DNA of 11,312 bases from an uncultured Rubellimicrobium sp. (GCA_902805995.1 CADCUU010000439.1:1-11312), one strand, 5' to 3'; shown: positions 1-8,060, counted from the first letter of the stretch. Made by a program: numbers and translations. The notes: generated by a model not told the origin, from the sequence alone.

Positions 1-1012
<1,012 letters not shown>

Positions 1013-1015
1013 CGC

Positions 1016-1531
1016 TTATCCTCCCTGCGCGACGGCGAGGCCCACGCGCATGTCCTTCACTTCGGCGACCACCTCGCCATCAGCCTCCACCCGGCCGTCG
1101 GCCACGCCCATCTTGAGGCGGCGGTCGATGACCTTGGTGAAGTCGACATAATAGCGCACGAGCTTGCGGTCAGGGCGGATCATCCCGCTGAGCTTCACCT
1201 CGCCGGCGCCCAGCGCGAAGCCCTGGCCCTGCCATCCGCGCCAGCCGAGGTTGAATCCCGTGAGCTGCCAGAGCCCGTCGAGCATCAGGCAGCCCGGCAT
1301 GACCGGGTTGCCCGGAAAGTGGCAGGGGAAGAACCAGAGGTCCGGGCGGATGTCGAGCTCGCCCACGATGTGGCCCTTGCCGTGCGCTCCGCCATCGGCG
1401 GACACATCGGTGATCCGGTCCATCATGAGCATCGGGTCGGAGGGGAGCTGGGCATTGCCCGGCCCGAACAGCTCGCCGCGGGCGCAGGCGAGCAGGGCCT
1501 CCCTGTCGAAGTGTCGCGGGAAGTCGGCCAT
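1016..1531 (-). CDS. fabA: 3-hydroxyacyl-ACP dehydratase/isomerase FabA
   Basis: Bifunctional enzyme that dehydrates 3-hydroxydecanoyl-ACP and isomerises trans-2 to cis-3-decenoyl-ACP. This is the branch point to unsaturated fatty acids in the anaerobic FabA/FabB pathway. It is 171 aa (E. coli FabA has 172) and begins [20 protein letters not shown]. The catalytic pair is visible as His71 in [11 protein letters not shown] and Asp85 in [10 protein letters not shown], close to His70/Asp84 of E. coli. The rest is a single hotdog fold ending in [14 protein letters not shown]. It is the first gene of the minus-strand fabA-fabB operon, divergent from irr. No good Shine-Dalgarno is seen in front of the chosen ATG (1529-1531). 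The start is kept because it gives the family length and the conserved N-terminus, and because further upstream in-frame sequence looks non-coding. Confidence 0.97.
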   Translation of the reverse strand: MADFPRHFDREALLACARGELFGPGNAQLPSDPMLMMDRITDVSADGGAHGKGHIVGELDIRPDLWFFPCHFPGNPVMPGCLMLDGLWQLTGFNLGWRGWQGQGFALGAGEVKLSGMIRPDRKLVRYYVDFTKVIDRRLKMGVADGRVEADGEVVAEVKDMRVGLAVAQGG

Positions 1532-1570
1532 GCGGCGTGGTCCAATCGGTTGTTGCGGCCCGTCCGATGC

Positions 1571-1598
1571 CTTATCAGAGGGCGCGCGGATGGCACAA
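1571..1598 (-). promoter_or_regulatory. candidate sigma-70 promoter of fabA-fabB
   Basis: On the minus strand TTGTGC (complement of 1593-1598) and GATAAG (complement of 1571-1576) are separated by 16 bp, which would start the transcript near 1564 and give a leader of about 33 nt before fabA. Motif match only. The -10 is imperfect, and no Fur/Irr-type iron box (TTAGAA-like) was seen nearby. Confidence 0.4.
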
Positions 1599-1612
1599 GA
1601 GCGGGGCTTCGG

Positions 1613-1642
1613 TTGAATCCGGGGTGGCAAACGCCATATGCT
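1613..1642 (+). promoter_or_regulatory. candidate sigma-70 promoter of irr with a dyad over the -10
   Basis: TTGAAT (1613-1618) and TATGCT (1637-1642) are separated by 18 bp. The start would fall near 1649 and leave about 20 nt before the irr ATG at 1670. A perfect dyad CCATA-TGC-TATGG (1634-1646) overlaps the -10, so a dimeric regulator could bind there. It does not resemble the known Irr box. Confidence 0.45.
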
Positions 1643-1669
1643 ATGGGGACTTGTGGGCAGGACGCTGGG

Positions 1670-2101
1670 ATGCACGACACCATGACCGACGGGAACGCCG
1701 AGGCGCGCGGCCAGGCCTGGCTTTCGCGCGGGTGCCTGCGCCCGACGCGTCAGCGCGTGGCTCTTGCGGTGCTCCTGGTCGGGGACGGGCGCGACCGGCA
1801 TGTCACCGCCGAAAGCCTGCACCACGCCGCCCGCCGCGCCGGGGAGGGCGTGAGCTTGGCCACAGTCTACAACACGCTCCGCGCCTTCTGCGAGGCGGGC
1901 CTGATGCGCGAGATCACGGTGGATGGGTCCAAGAGTTACTTCGACACCAACATGACCGACCACCCGCACTTCTTCTGGGAGGACGAGTGCCGCCTGACCG
2001 ACGCGCCCGCGTCGGAGCTGGAGATCCGCCGCCTGCCCGAGGCCCCCGAGGGGGCGGAGATATCGGCGGTGGACGTAGTGATCCGGCTGCGGAAGGTCTG
2101 A
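1670..2101 (+). CDS. irr: Fur-family iron/heme response regulator Irr
   Basis: Alphaproteobacterial Fur-superfamily transcription factor that senses iron through heme and controls heme and iron genes. It is 143 aa. The winged-helix DNA-binding part includes [10 protein letters not shown] (23-32) and the recognition-helix region [13 protein letters not shown] (61-73). [11 protein letters not shown] (84-94) and the ending VVIRLRKV match the Irr branch closely. Known Irr features that differ here: the N-terminal heme regulatory GCP motif is absent (GCLRPT instead), and the histidine cluster is H-P-H (98-100, DHPHFFWED) rather than HHH. There is no CxxC zinc site. The start at 1670 fits the predicted promoter; ATGs at 1643 and 1682 are in frame alternatives, and the Shine-Dalgarno is weak. 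It is divergent from fabA. Confidence 0.92.
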   Translation: MHDTMTDGNAEARGQAWLSRGCLRPTRQRVALAVLLVGDGRDRHVTAESLHHAARRAGEGVSLATVYNTLRAFCEAGLMREITVDGSKSYFDTNMTDHPHFFWEDECRLTDAPASELEIRRLPEAPEGAEISAVDVVIRLRKV

Positions 2102-2155
2102 TCGCGCGGACCTCCGGGCTCGCTTCCGAACCTGTGCGAGGGTCGCCCGAGGGGC

Positions 2156-2183
2156 GCGAGGGTGTGGGCGCTCCACCTCTCGC
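2156..2183 (+). terminator. terminator-like hairpin after irr
   Basis: GCGAGGG-(T)-GTGG at 2156-2167 pairs with CCACCTCTCGC at 2173-2183, giving 11 pairs (one G-U), one bulged T at 2163 and a 5-nt loop. It lies 55 bp after the irr stop and ahead of the miaB promoter. There is no U tract, so it is not a canonical intrinsic terminator. It may end or protect the irr mRNA. Confidence 0.4.
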
Positions 2184-2234
2184 AGTGCACGGCCTGAGCC
2201 GGACCCACGTACCGGTCGCAAGAACCGCCTGACC

Positions 2235-2263
2235 TTGCAACGCCGCCCCCCTCCGTCTATCCC
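2235..2263 (+). promoter_or_regulatory. candidate sigma-70 promoter of miaB
   Basis: TTGCAA (2235-2240), a 17-bp spacer and TATCCC (2258-2263). The predicted start near 2270 leaves about 22 nt, including a strong GGGAGG (2278-2283) placed 8 nt before the miaB ATG. The same spacer and a nearly identical -10 occur at the trmB promoter (10606-10634). Confidence 0.55.
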
Positions 2264-2291
2264 CACGCATTCCCCGCGGGAGGTTCCCCCC

Positions 2292-3590
2292 ATGACCAAG
2301 AAGCTCTTCGTCAAGACCTACGGCTGTCAGATGAACGTCCATGACGGCGAGCGCATGGCGGAGCTTCTGGCCGGGCAGGGCTATGAGCAGACAGACAGGG
2401 CGGAGGAGGCCGACATGGTCCTCCTCAACACCTGCCATATCCGGGAAAAGGCGGCCGAGAAGGTCTATTCCGACATCGGGCGGCTCAAGCCCCTGCGCGC
2501 CGCCAAGCCCGACCTGCGGATCGCGGTGGCGGGCTGCGTGGCCCAGGCCGAGGGGGCGGAGATCATCGCCCGTGCGCCCTCTGTCGACCTCGTGGTGGGG
2601 CCGCAGAGCTACCAGAACCTGCCCGAACTCCTCGCCCGCGTGGACCGGGGCGAGAAGGTAGTGGAGACCGAGTTCCCCGCCGAGGACAAGTTCGCCCGCC
2701 TTCCGGGCCGCAAGACCCGCGCGCCAGCCGCCTTCCTCACGGTGCAGGAGGGCTGCGACAAGTTCTGCGCCTTCTGCGTCGTCCCCTATACCCGCGGCGC
2801 CGAGGTCAGCCGTCCGCTCGCCCGCGTACTCGACGAGGCGCGGACTCTCGTGGCCCAAGGAGTGCGCGAGGTCACGCTTCTGGGCCAGAACGTCAACGCT
2901 TGGCACGGGGCTGAGGGGGGCCTCGCCGCATTGGTGCGCGAACTGGCGCGCGTGGAAGGCCTGGACCGCATCCGCTACACGACCTCGCACCCCAACGACA
3001 TGGATGACGCGCTGATCGCCGCCCATGGGGAGGAGCCGAAGCTCATGCCCTTCCTGCACCTGCCCGTGCAGTCGGGTTCGGACCGCATCCTCAAGGCGAT
3101 GAACCGCAAGCACCGGGCGGCGGACTACCTCGCGCTCGTGCAACGGCTGCGCGCGGCCCGGCCCGACCTGCTGCTGTCCTCGGACTTCATCACCGGCTTC
3201 CCGGGCGAGACCGAGGAGGACTTCGACGCGACGCTCGCCCTCGTGGAAGAGGTGCGCTTCGGCATGGCCTATTCCTTCGCCTATTCCCCGCGTCCCGGCA
3301 CCCCCGCCGCCGAACGGACGCCCGTGGACCCGGACGTGGCGCATGACCGCCTCCTGCGCCTTCAGGCGCTCATCACCCGCCAGCAGCGCGAGGCGCAGGA
3401 GTCGATGGTGGACCGCGTGCTTCCCGTGCTCTTCGAGAAGCCGGGCCGGCAGGCGGGCCAGATGACCGGCAAGTCCGAGCACCTGATGGCGGTCAGCGTC
3501 ACGGCTCCCGAGACACTGCGGGGCGAGATCGTGCCAGTCCGGATCACGGCAGCCCTCACCAACTCGCTTTCGGGGGAGCTGGCGGCCTGA
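2292..3590 (+). CDS. miaB: tRNA-2-methylthio-N6-dimethylallyladenosine synthase MiaB
   Basis: Radical-SAM methylthiotransferase that inserts a sulfur and a methyl group at C2 of i6A37 in tRNAs reading UNN codons. It uses two [4Fe-4S] clusters and two SAM molecules in the cytoplasm. It is 432 aa, slightly shorter than E. coli MiaB. The N-terminal UPF0004 domain carries the three auxiliary-cluster cysteines: Cys12 (YGCQMN), Cys48 (NTCHIREKA) and Cys82 (AGCVAQ). The radical-SAM motif is CDKFCAFC (Cys155, Cys159, Cys162). A TRAM RNA-binding domain occupies about 370-432 and ends in the typical TNSLSGEL. The ATG is chosen for the GGGAGG Shine-Dalgarno 8 nt upstream; an in-frame TTG at 2235 lies in the -35 box and is rejected. 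The gene stands alone, with a hairpin and promoter before it and a hairpin after it. Its SAM need fits the nearby metK. Confidence 0.98.
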   Translation: MTKKLFVKTYGCQMNVHDGERMAELLAGQGYEQTDRAEEADMVLLNTCHIREKAAEKVYSDIGRLKPLRAAKPDLRIAVAGCVAQAEGAEIIARAPSVDLVVGPQSYQNLPELLARVDRGEKVVETEFPAEDKFARLPGRKTRAPAAFLTVQEGCDKFCAFCVVPYTRGAEVSRPLARVLDEARTLVAQGVREVTLLGQNVNAWHGAEGGLAALVRELARVEGLDRIRYTTSHPNDMDDALIAAHGEEPKLMPFLHLPVQSGSDRILKAMNRKHRAADYLALVQRLRAARPDLLLSSDFITGFPGETEEDFDATLALVEEVRFGMAYSFAYSPRPGTPAAERTPVDPDVAHDRLLRLQALITRQQREAQESMVDRVLPVLFEKPGRQAGQMTGKSEHLMAVSVTAPETLRGEIVPVRITAALTNSLSGELAA

Positions 3591-3617
3591 CGAGGCGAAT
3601 GACGGCCAAGGGCATCG

Positions 3618-3635
3618 GCGCGGCCCAGGCCGCGC
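3618..3635 (+). terminator. terminator-like hairpin after miaB
   Basis: GCGCGGC (3618-3624), loop CCAG and GCCGCGC (3629-3635) form a perfect 7-bp GC stem 28 bp past the miaB stop. No U tract follows. Its position suggests it ends or stabilises the miaB mRNA. Confidence 0.45.
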
Positions 3636-3760
3636 TCGCGATAGCTTGACGCTGCAAGGCACCGATGGCAGGGCGGGGCAGCGTCAGGGCTCTTGCGCAG
3701 GACCGGCTCGGCCACCAGATCAGGCGCCCGGATCCCACCGGCGTGACCTTTCTGCCCAGT

Positions 3761-3816
3761 GGCGGGAATTTGCGCAGCCCCCGAGAGTGAGGCGGGACCC
3801 GGGCGGGACCTTGCGC
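3761..3816. repeat. short direct repeat upstream of ybeZ
   Basis: GGCGGGAATTTGCGC (3761-3775) and GGCGGGACCTTGCGC (3802-3816) match at 13 of 15 positions, 41 bp apart (about four helical turns). A further GGCGGGACC at 3791-3799 sits 11 bp before the second copy. This could be a factor-binding array or chance in GC-rich DNA. Confidence 0.4.
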
Positions 3817-3914
3817 GTTCCGGAAGAAGCAGCCCTCAGGACGCTTGCGCCCTGTCCCGGGCCGCGCCACCATGGTGCCACGAGGCGCCTGCCAGAGGAG
3901 AGACCGCCCTGCCC

Positions 3915-4955
3915 GTGACTGCGCTGACCGCGTCCACCTCCGCCACCCCCCAGGGTGAGACGACCCTGGAATTCCCTGACAACTTCCTCCTGATCGACCT
4001 GTGCGGCGAGCATGACCGCAATCTGGCCATCCTGGAGGATCGCCTGAACGTGCAGATCCTGCGCCGCGGCAACCGGCTCGCCGTGATCGGCGACGCGGAC
4101 GCCCGCGATCGCGCGGCCGAGGTCCTGCGCGCTCTCTACCAGCGGCTCGAATCGGGCAAGGGGCTGGAAACGGGCGACATCGACCGGGAGCTTCGCATGG
4201 GCTCCGCCCTGCGCGAGACCGGCCCCCAGGCCGGCGACCAGACCGAGATGTTCGGCGAGGGCCCCAATGGCCGCGTGGAGATCCGCACCCGCCGCAAGGT
4301 CGTGGAGCCGCGGACCGAGGCGCAGAAGGCCTATGTCCGCGCCCTCTTCGAGCACGAGATGGCCTTTGGCATTGGCCCCGCCGGCACGGGCAAGACCTAC
4401 CTTGCCGTCGCCGTGGGCGTGTCGATGTTCCTGGGCGGCCATGTCGACAAGATCATCCTGTCGCGCCCCGCCGTGGAGGCCGGGGAGCGTCTTGGCTTCC
4501 TGCCGGGGGACGCCAAGGAAAAGGTCGATCCCTACATGCAGCCGCTCTACGACGCGCTGAACGACTTCCTGCCCGCCAAGCAGGTCCAGAAGATGATCGA
4601 GGAAAAGATCATCGAGATCGCGCCCCTGGCCTTCATGCGGGGCCGGACGCTGTCGCACGCCTTCATCGTCCTCGATGAGGCGCAGAACGCCACGACCATG
4701 CAGATGAAGATGTTCCTGACCCGCCTGGGGGAGGGATCGCGCATGGTCATCACCGGCGACCGCACCCAGATCGACCTGCCGCGCGGCGTGCCCTCCGGCC
4801 TGATCGAGGCCGAGCGGCTGCTCTCGAACGTGCCCAAGATCAGCTTCACGCGCTTCACCTCGCGCGATGTGGTGCGCCACCCGCTCGTGGCCGCGATCAT
4901 CGAAGCCTACGACGCCGATAGCCGCGCCCGCGACCGCATGGAGGAGCCCGGCTGA
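3915..4955 (+). CDS. ybeZ: PhoH-family ATPase YbeZ
   Basis: PhoH-like P-loop NTPase. In bacteria it is the partner of the endoribonuclease YbeY and is linked to ribosome and RNA maturation and heat-shock survival. The mature function is inferred from family and neighbours. It is 346 aa from the GTG. An N-terminal KH-like segment (about 20-80, with DRLNVQILRRGNRLAVIG) precedes the PhoH domain. Walker A is GPAGTGKT (154-161), Walker B is FIVLDEAQN (250-258), and VITGDRTQIDLP is the sensor-like motif. No in-frame ATG exists ahead of the conserved part. GTG at 3915 is 14 nt from AGGAG (3896-3900), while a CTG at 3909 is 8 nt away, so the first codon is uncertain by two residues. The stop is 3 nt before ybeY, giving the standard ybeZ-ybeY-ybeX-lnt order. 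Confidence 0.95.
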   Translation: MTALTASTSATPQGETTLEFPDNFLLIDLCGEHDRNLAILEDRLNVQILRRGNRLAVIGDADARDRAAEVLRALYQRLESGKGLETGDIDRELRMGSALRETGPQAGDQTEMFGEGPNGRVEIRTRRKVVEPRTEAQKAYVRALFEHEMAFGIGPAGTGKTYLAVAVGVSMFLGGHVDKIILSRPAVEAGERLGFLPGDAKEKVDPYMQPLYDALNDFLPAKQVQKMIEEKIIEIAPLAFMRGRTLSHAFIVLDEAQNATTMQMKMFLTRLGEGSRMVITGDRTQIDLPRGVPSGLIEAERLLSNVPKISFTRFTSRDVVRHPLVAAIIEAYDADSRARDRMEEPG

Positions 4956-4958
4956 CCC

Positions 4959-5522
4959 ATGGCCGCCGTGGCTCTCCCCTCCGACACGCCACTGGTCGAG
5001 GCTCTGGTCGAGGACTCCCGCTGGGAGGACCTCGACCTCGAGTCGCTCGCCGAACGGGCCGCGCGCGCGACGCTCGACCGGCTGGGGCTCGATCCCCTGG
5101 CCTATGAGATCAGCCTGCTGGCCTGCAACGACGCACGCATCGCGGAACTGAACGAGGATTTCCGCGGCAAGCCCCAGCCCACCAACGTCTTGTCCTGGCC
5201 CTCGGAGGAACGGGGTGCCGCGCGGGCGGGCGAGATGCCGCACCTCCCCGCGCCCGAGCCGCCGATGCCCGTGGGCCTGGGCGACGTGGCCATCGCCTAT
5301 GAGACCTGCTCCCGCGAGGCGAGGGAGGCGGGCAAGCCGCTCGCCGACCACGCGACGCACCTTCTGGTGCATGGGACGCTCCATCTCCTGGGCTTCGACC
5401 ACGAGCGCGAGGGCGACGCGGAGCTGATGGAGGGCCTGGAGACGGAGATCCTCCGGGGCCTCGGGGTTGCGGACCCCTATGCCGCGATGGCAGAAGGCGG
5501 AGCGAGAGTGACCGATGGCTGA
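4959..5522 (+). CDS. ybeY: endoribonuclease YbeY (rRNA maturation factor)
   Basis: Zinc-dependent single-strand endoribonuclease needed for 16S rRNA 3'-end maturation and 70S quality control in bacteria. It is 187 aa. The UPF0054 signature is intact: HLLVHGTLHLLGFDHE with zinc ligands His138, His142 and His148. The conserved FRGKPQPTNVLSWP (68-81) supplies the family arginine, and GDVAIAYE (108-115) precedes the active site. The N-terminal 30 residues are variable. The ATG lies 3 nt after the ybeZ stop, with GGAGGAG (4940-4946) in the ybeZ end, so translation is probably coupled. The stop overlaps another ATG (ATGGCTGA at 5515-5522), which opens the 14-codon leader ORF before ybeX. Confidence 0.97.
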   Translation: MAAVALPSDTPLVEALVEDSRWEDLDLESLAERAARATLDRLGLDPLAYEISLLACNDARIAELNEDFRGKPQPTNVLSWPSEERGAARAGEMPHLPAPEPPMPVGLGDVAIAYETCSREAREAGKPLADHATHLLVHGTLHLLGFDHEREGDAELMEGLETEILRGLGVADPYAAMAEGGARVTDG

Positions 5523-5559
5523 CGCATCCGCACCCCTCGGCCGCGACGAGGAACCTTGA
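5515..5559 (+). CDS. 14-codon ORF between ybeY and ybeX, apparently a duplicated ybeX start
   Basis: ATG at 5515 overlaps the ybeY stop (ATGGCTGA) and encodes MADASAPLGRDEEP. Its TGA (5557-5559) overlaps the ybeX ATG as TGATG. The first 15 bases and the peptide start (MADAS) are identical to the start of ybeX ([14 protein letters not shown]), which indicates that the 5' end of ybeX was duplicated with a 44-bp shift. A purine-rich GAGAG (5504-5508) precedes the ATG, but it is a weak Shine-Dalgarno. The double stop/start overlap would allow a ribosome to pass from ybeY through this ORF into ybeX by reinitiation. Expression is inferred; it may simply be a relic of a former ybeX start. Confidence 0.45.
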   Translation: MADASAPLGRDEEP

Positions 5560-5573
5560 TGGCTGACGCATCC
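5515..5573. repeat. direct repeat covering the duplicated ybeX start
   Basis: ATGGCTGACGCATCC occurs at 5515-5529 and again at 5559-5573, each preceded by G. Weaker similarity continues to GACGAGGA at 5545-5552 and near 5591-5598, with a few indels. The 44-bp offset is not a multiple of three, so the two copies are in different frames. Confidence 0.85.
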
Positions 5574-6416
5574 ACCCCCTCGCCCCGCCGGGACGAGGAC
5601 GATTCCCCCGAAGGCCAGAGTCGGGGCTTCTTTTCCCGCATCATCGGGGCGCTGAGCCCCACGGAGGAGGAGCGGTCCTCCCTGCCGCCGCCCGCGCCGG
5701 TGCCGTCGCTCTCCAACCTGCGGCGGATGCGCGCCGAGGACGTGGCCGTGCCCAAGTCCGACATCGTCGCGGTGCCTGTTACCATCGCGCTGGAGGACCT
5801 CGTGGAGGAGTTCCGCGAATCCGGCCGCACCCGCATCCCGGTGCATGAGGGGACGCTCGACCAGCCCATCGGGATGGTGAACCTCAAGGACGTGGCCCTG
5901 CGCCATGGCTTTGCACGGGGCGAGGAGCCGTTCGACCTTCGCGGCCTCCTGCGCCCGCTCCTTTATGTGCCGCCCTCCATGCCTCTCGACGTGCTGCTCA
6001 AGAAGATGCAGCAGGAGCGCATCCACATGGCCCTCGTCATCGACGAATACGGCGGCACCGACGGGCTTTGCACCATCGAGGACCTGCTCGAAACCGTCGT
6101 GGGCGAGATCGACGACGAGCACGACGCCCGCGAGCCCCAGATGGTCGTCCAGGAGGGCGAGGGCGTCTGGATCGTGGACGGCGCCACCCCCATCGAGGAG
6201 TTCGAGCGCGAGATCGGCCAGGACCTCACCGCGCACGAGGAGATCGACGCCGAGGAGGTGGACACCTTGGGCGGCCTCGTCTTCCTCCTCGCGGGCCATG
6301 TCGCCAAGAAGGGCGAGGTCGTGGTGCATCCCGACGGTCCCCTCTTCGAGGTGGTGGAGGCCGATGGACGTCGTGTGAAGCAACTCCGCGTGCGCCTCCC
6401 GGTCGAGGCGCGGTAG
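5559..6416 (+). CDS. ybeX: CBS-domain protein YbeX/CorC (hemolysin-C-like)
   Basis: Cytosolic CorC/HlyC family protein of 285 aa (E. coli YbeX 292). The family has been tied to Co/Mg efflux and, through its operon, to ribosome metabolism; the precise role is unsettled. Tandem CBS domains lie at about 62-122 ([30 protein letters not shown]) and 130-187 ([21 protein letters not shown]). A C-terminal transporter-associated CorC_HlyC domain follows at about 200-283 ([29 protein letters not shown]). No transmembrane DUF21 domain is present, as expected for YbeX. The first 55 residues are low-complexity and proline/charge-rich. The ATG has GAGGAA (5548-5553) 5 nt upstream and overlaps the stop of the short preceding ORF. 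Six bases separate its stop from lnt. Confidence 0.95.
   Translation: MADASTPSPRRDEDDSPEGQSRGFFSRIIGALSPTEEERSSLPPPAPVPSLSNLRRMRAEDVAVPKSDIVAVPVTIALEDLVEEFRESGRTRIPVHEGTLDQPIGMVNLKDVALRHGFARGEEPFDLRGLLRPLLYVPPSMPLDVLLKKMQQERIHMALVIDEYGGTDGLCTIEDLLETVVGEIDDEHDAREPQMVVQEGEGVWIVDGATPIEEFEREIGQDLTAHEEIDAEEVDTLGGLVFLLAGHVAKKGEVVVHPDGPLFEVVEADGRRVKQLRVRLPVEAR
6392..6411 (+). promoter_or_regulatory. hairpin at the ybeX end, ahead of lnt
   Basis: GCGCCTC (6392-6398) pairs perfectly with GAGGCGC (6405-6411) around a 6-nt loop, inside the last ybeX codons. The 3' arm holds GAGG, the best purine motif upstream of lnt, though it lies 14 nt from the lnt ATG. A weak AGGG (6415-6418) is nearer. It may reduce lnt initiation, or it may be incidental to a GC-rich Leu-Pro-Val-Glu-Ala-Arg ending. 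Confidence 0.25.
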
Positions 6417-6422
6417 GGCCCG

Positions 6423-8000
6423 ATGTCCCTGCGGTCCAGTCCGGTGGCGTCGCAGGTCGGCGCGACGCCTTCCGTTGCCGGGACGCGCGCCCAGGCCCTG
6501 ATCCGGTCCATCGAGGGCTGGCCCGCTCTGCTGCGCGGCCTCTTGTTCGTTCTGCTCGGGGCAGTGGCGGGGCTGGGGCAGGTGCCCTTCGCCCTTCCGC
6601 TCGCCACCATGGCCGTTCTCTTGGTCGTCATGCATCTCGCGGCGGAGGGGCGGCTCGGCTTCTGGCGCGGCTGGGCCTTCGGGGCGGGCTATGCCGTCCT
6701 CACCCTCCACTGGATCGTGGAGCCCTTCCTCGTCGAGCCCGAGCGCACCGGCTGGCTCGCCCCCCTCGGACTTCTGGCGATGGCGGGCGGCTTCGGGCTG
6801 TTCTGGGCGGTGCCGTTTGGGCTCACGCGTCGCCTCGGGCTCGGCCCCCTGGGCCTTGCGGCGCTGTGGACGGGGGCGGAGATGGTCCGCGCGCTGGCGC
6901 TCACCGGGTTCCCCTGGGTGCTGGTCGGGCACATCTGGAGCGAGACGCCGATCGCGCAGCTTGCCGCAGTCGTGGGGGTGCATGGGCTCACGCTCCTCAC
7001 CCTGCTGGCCGCTGCCCTGCTGGCGAGCCCGCGCCTGCCCGTCGTACTGAGGCTCCTCCCCGTGCCGTTGCTGGCCGCGGGCGTCCTGCTGCTCGGGCCC
7101 GGGCCTGCGCCTGATGCCGGGGGGCCGCTCGTCCGCATCGTCCAGCCCAACATCCCCCAAGCCGAGAAGTGGGACCCCGAACTCGTCCCCAAACACCACC
7201 AGCGCCTGATCGACCTGTCCCGCGGATCGCAGCCGGCGGACCTCGTGGTCTGGCCGGAGACGGCGCCCTCGGACCTCCTTGAATGGGCCGGGCCCCTGCT
7301 GGCCGCCGCCACGCAGGCCGCCGGGGGCGCGCCGCTCGCCACCGGGATCGCGCGGGCCGATGAGGAGGGGCGCTACTTCAACAGCCTTGCCGTGGTCGAC
7401 GGGGCAGGCCGCGTGGGCAACCTTTACGACAAGGCCCATCTGGTGCCCTTCGGGGAATACATGCCCTTCCGCGAGACTCTGTCCCGCTGGGGGCTGCGCG
7501 GCGTGGCCGAGTTCCAGGGACTGGGCTTCCAGGCCGGACCTGGCGCGGCGCTGGTAGATATCCCCGGCATCGGCCTTGCCCGTCCGCTGATCTGCTACGA
7601 AGGAATTTTTGCCGAGGAGATCGGGCCTGGACAAACTGGGCAGGACCGTCCGCGCCTCCTGCTCCTCGTGACGAACGACGCGTGGTTCGGCAGCTTTGCC
7701 GGGCCGCAGCAGCACCTCGCGCTTGGCCGCCTGCGCGCCATCGAACAGGGGCTCCCCATGGTGAGGTCCGCGAACACCGGTATCTCGGCCATGATCGATG
7801 GAACGGGGCGCGTCATGGCGTCGCTGCCCCTGAATCAGGAAGGCGCCATCGAGGCCGTGCTGCCCCCGGCCTTGGCCCCGACCTTTTATGCGCGCATGGG
7901 CGATGCACCGATCGTGCTCCTGCTTCTCGCCTTGGGAATTTTGGCCAAGCTCGGGCCGGAGCGCCGCCGGGGCCTTGACCCGATCCGCCAGCGGTCCTAG
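6423..8000 (+). CDS. lnt: apolipoprotein N-acyltransferase Lnt
   Basis: Inner-membrane enzyme that transfers an acyl chain from phospholipid to the N-terminal cysteine of diacylated lipoproteins, the last step of lipoprotein maturation before Lol sorting. It is 525 aa. The N-terminal half is hydrophobic with several membrane segments (about 37-75, 86-100, 111-135, 143-160, 180-226). A periplasmic nitrilase-type domain follows from about 235 to 485 and a final membrane segment at about 495-510. The Glu-Lys-Cys triad is visible: Glu279 in VVWPETAPS, Lys337 in [17 protein letters not shown], and Cys391 in [18 protein letters not shown] and RSANTG are also conserved. It is the last gene of the ybeZYX-lnt cluster. 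Its final codons also contain the -35 and part of the -10 of the metK promoter. Confidence 0.97.
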   Translation: MSLRSSPVASQVGATPSVAGTRAQALIRSIEGWPALLRGLLFVLLGAVAGLGQVPFALPLATMAVLLVVMHLAAEGRLGFWRGWAFGAGYAVLTLHWIVEPFLVEPERTGWLAPLGLLAMAGGFGLFWAVPFGLTRRLGLGPLGLAALWTGAEMVRALALTGFPWVLVGHIWSETPIAQLAAVVGVHGLTLLTLLAAALLASPRLPVVLRLLPVPLLAAGVLLLGPGPAPDAGGPLVRIVQPNIPQAEKWDPELVPKHHQRLIDLSRGSQPADLVVWPETAPSDLLEWAGPLLAAATQAAGGAPLATGIARADEEGRYFNSLAVVDGAGRVGNLYDKAHLVPFGEYMPFRETLSRWGLRGVAEFQGLGFQAGPGAALVDIPGIGLARPLICYEGIFAEEIGPGQTGQDRPRLLLLVTNDAWFGSFAGPQQHLALGRLRAIEQGLPMVRSANTGISAMIDGTGRVMASLPLNQEGAIEAVLPPALAPTFYARMGDAPIVLLLLALGILAKLGPERRRGLDPIRQRS

Positions 8001-8003
8001 CGA
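7975..8003 (+). promoter_or_regulatory. candidate metK promoter inside the lnt end
   Basis: TTGACC (7975-7980), a 17-bp spacer and TAGCGA (7998-8003). The -35 is near consensus but the -10 is poor. It is credible because transcription would start near 8010, just before the 5' strand of the riboswitch P1 stem at 8013. Confidence 0.45.
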
Positions 8004-8012
8004 GGAGGAATT

Positions 8013-8060
8013 GCCCCCACAACGGCTTCCTGGCGTGGCGGGCCTACACCCAATGGAGCG
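8013..8060 (+). promoter_or_regulatory. SAM/SAH riboswitch upstream of metK
   Basis: Small pseudoknotted aptamer that binds SAM or SAH and hides the ribosome site. P1 is GCCCCCAC (8013-8020) paired with GTGG-c-GGGC (8035-8043), 8 bp with one bulged C. The loop AACGGCTTCCTGGC (8021-8034) matches the SAM/SAH riboswitch core that I recall for Rhodobacterales metK leaders. The pseudoknot pairs GCTTC (8025-8029) with GGAGC (8055-8059). GGAG is the metK Shine-Dalgarno, 8 nt before the ATG at 8067, so ligand binding would block translation. Known: this class is found upstream of metK in Rhodobacterales. Seen: the core, P1 and pseudoknot complementarity. Inferred: repression when SAM is plentiful. 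Confidence 0.92.

Larger units (their letters stand above)
3591..3914. other. 324-bp region without a convincing gene between miaB and ybeZ
   Basis: It holds the hairpin after miaB (3618-3635), four copies of TTGCGC (3693, 3770, 3811, 3845; three preceded by C), a pair of 15-bp near-repeats (3761-3775, 3802-3816), the 10-bp palindrome CACCATGGTG (3868-3877), and AGGAG (3896-3900) for ybeZ. The ybeZ cluster promoter should lie here, but I find no -35/-10 pair I trust. A TTGACG at 3645-3650 has no recognisable -10. I see no tRNA or family RNA. Confidence 0.6.

Noticed and set aside
2235..2291. An in-frame upstream extension of miaB from a TTG.
   Set aside because: The TTG is the -35 box of the likely promoter, and a strong GGGAGG lies 8 nt before the ATG at 2292, which also begins the conserved MiaB N-terminus.
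3645..3673. TTGACG at 3645-3650 as the -35 of a ybeZ promoter.
   Set aside because: The sequence at the proper distance (GCAGGG) is nothing like a -10.
3646..3918. A 90-codon frame with a TTG start in the miaB-ybeZ gap.
   Set aside because: It has no Shine-Dalgarno, no recognisable domain, skewed Arg/Pro/Gly composition and overlaps the ybeZ start. This is typical of non-coding GC-rich DNA.
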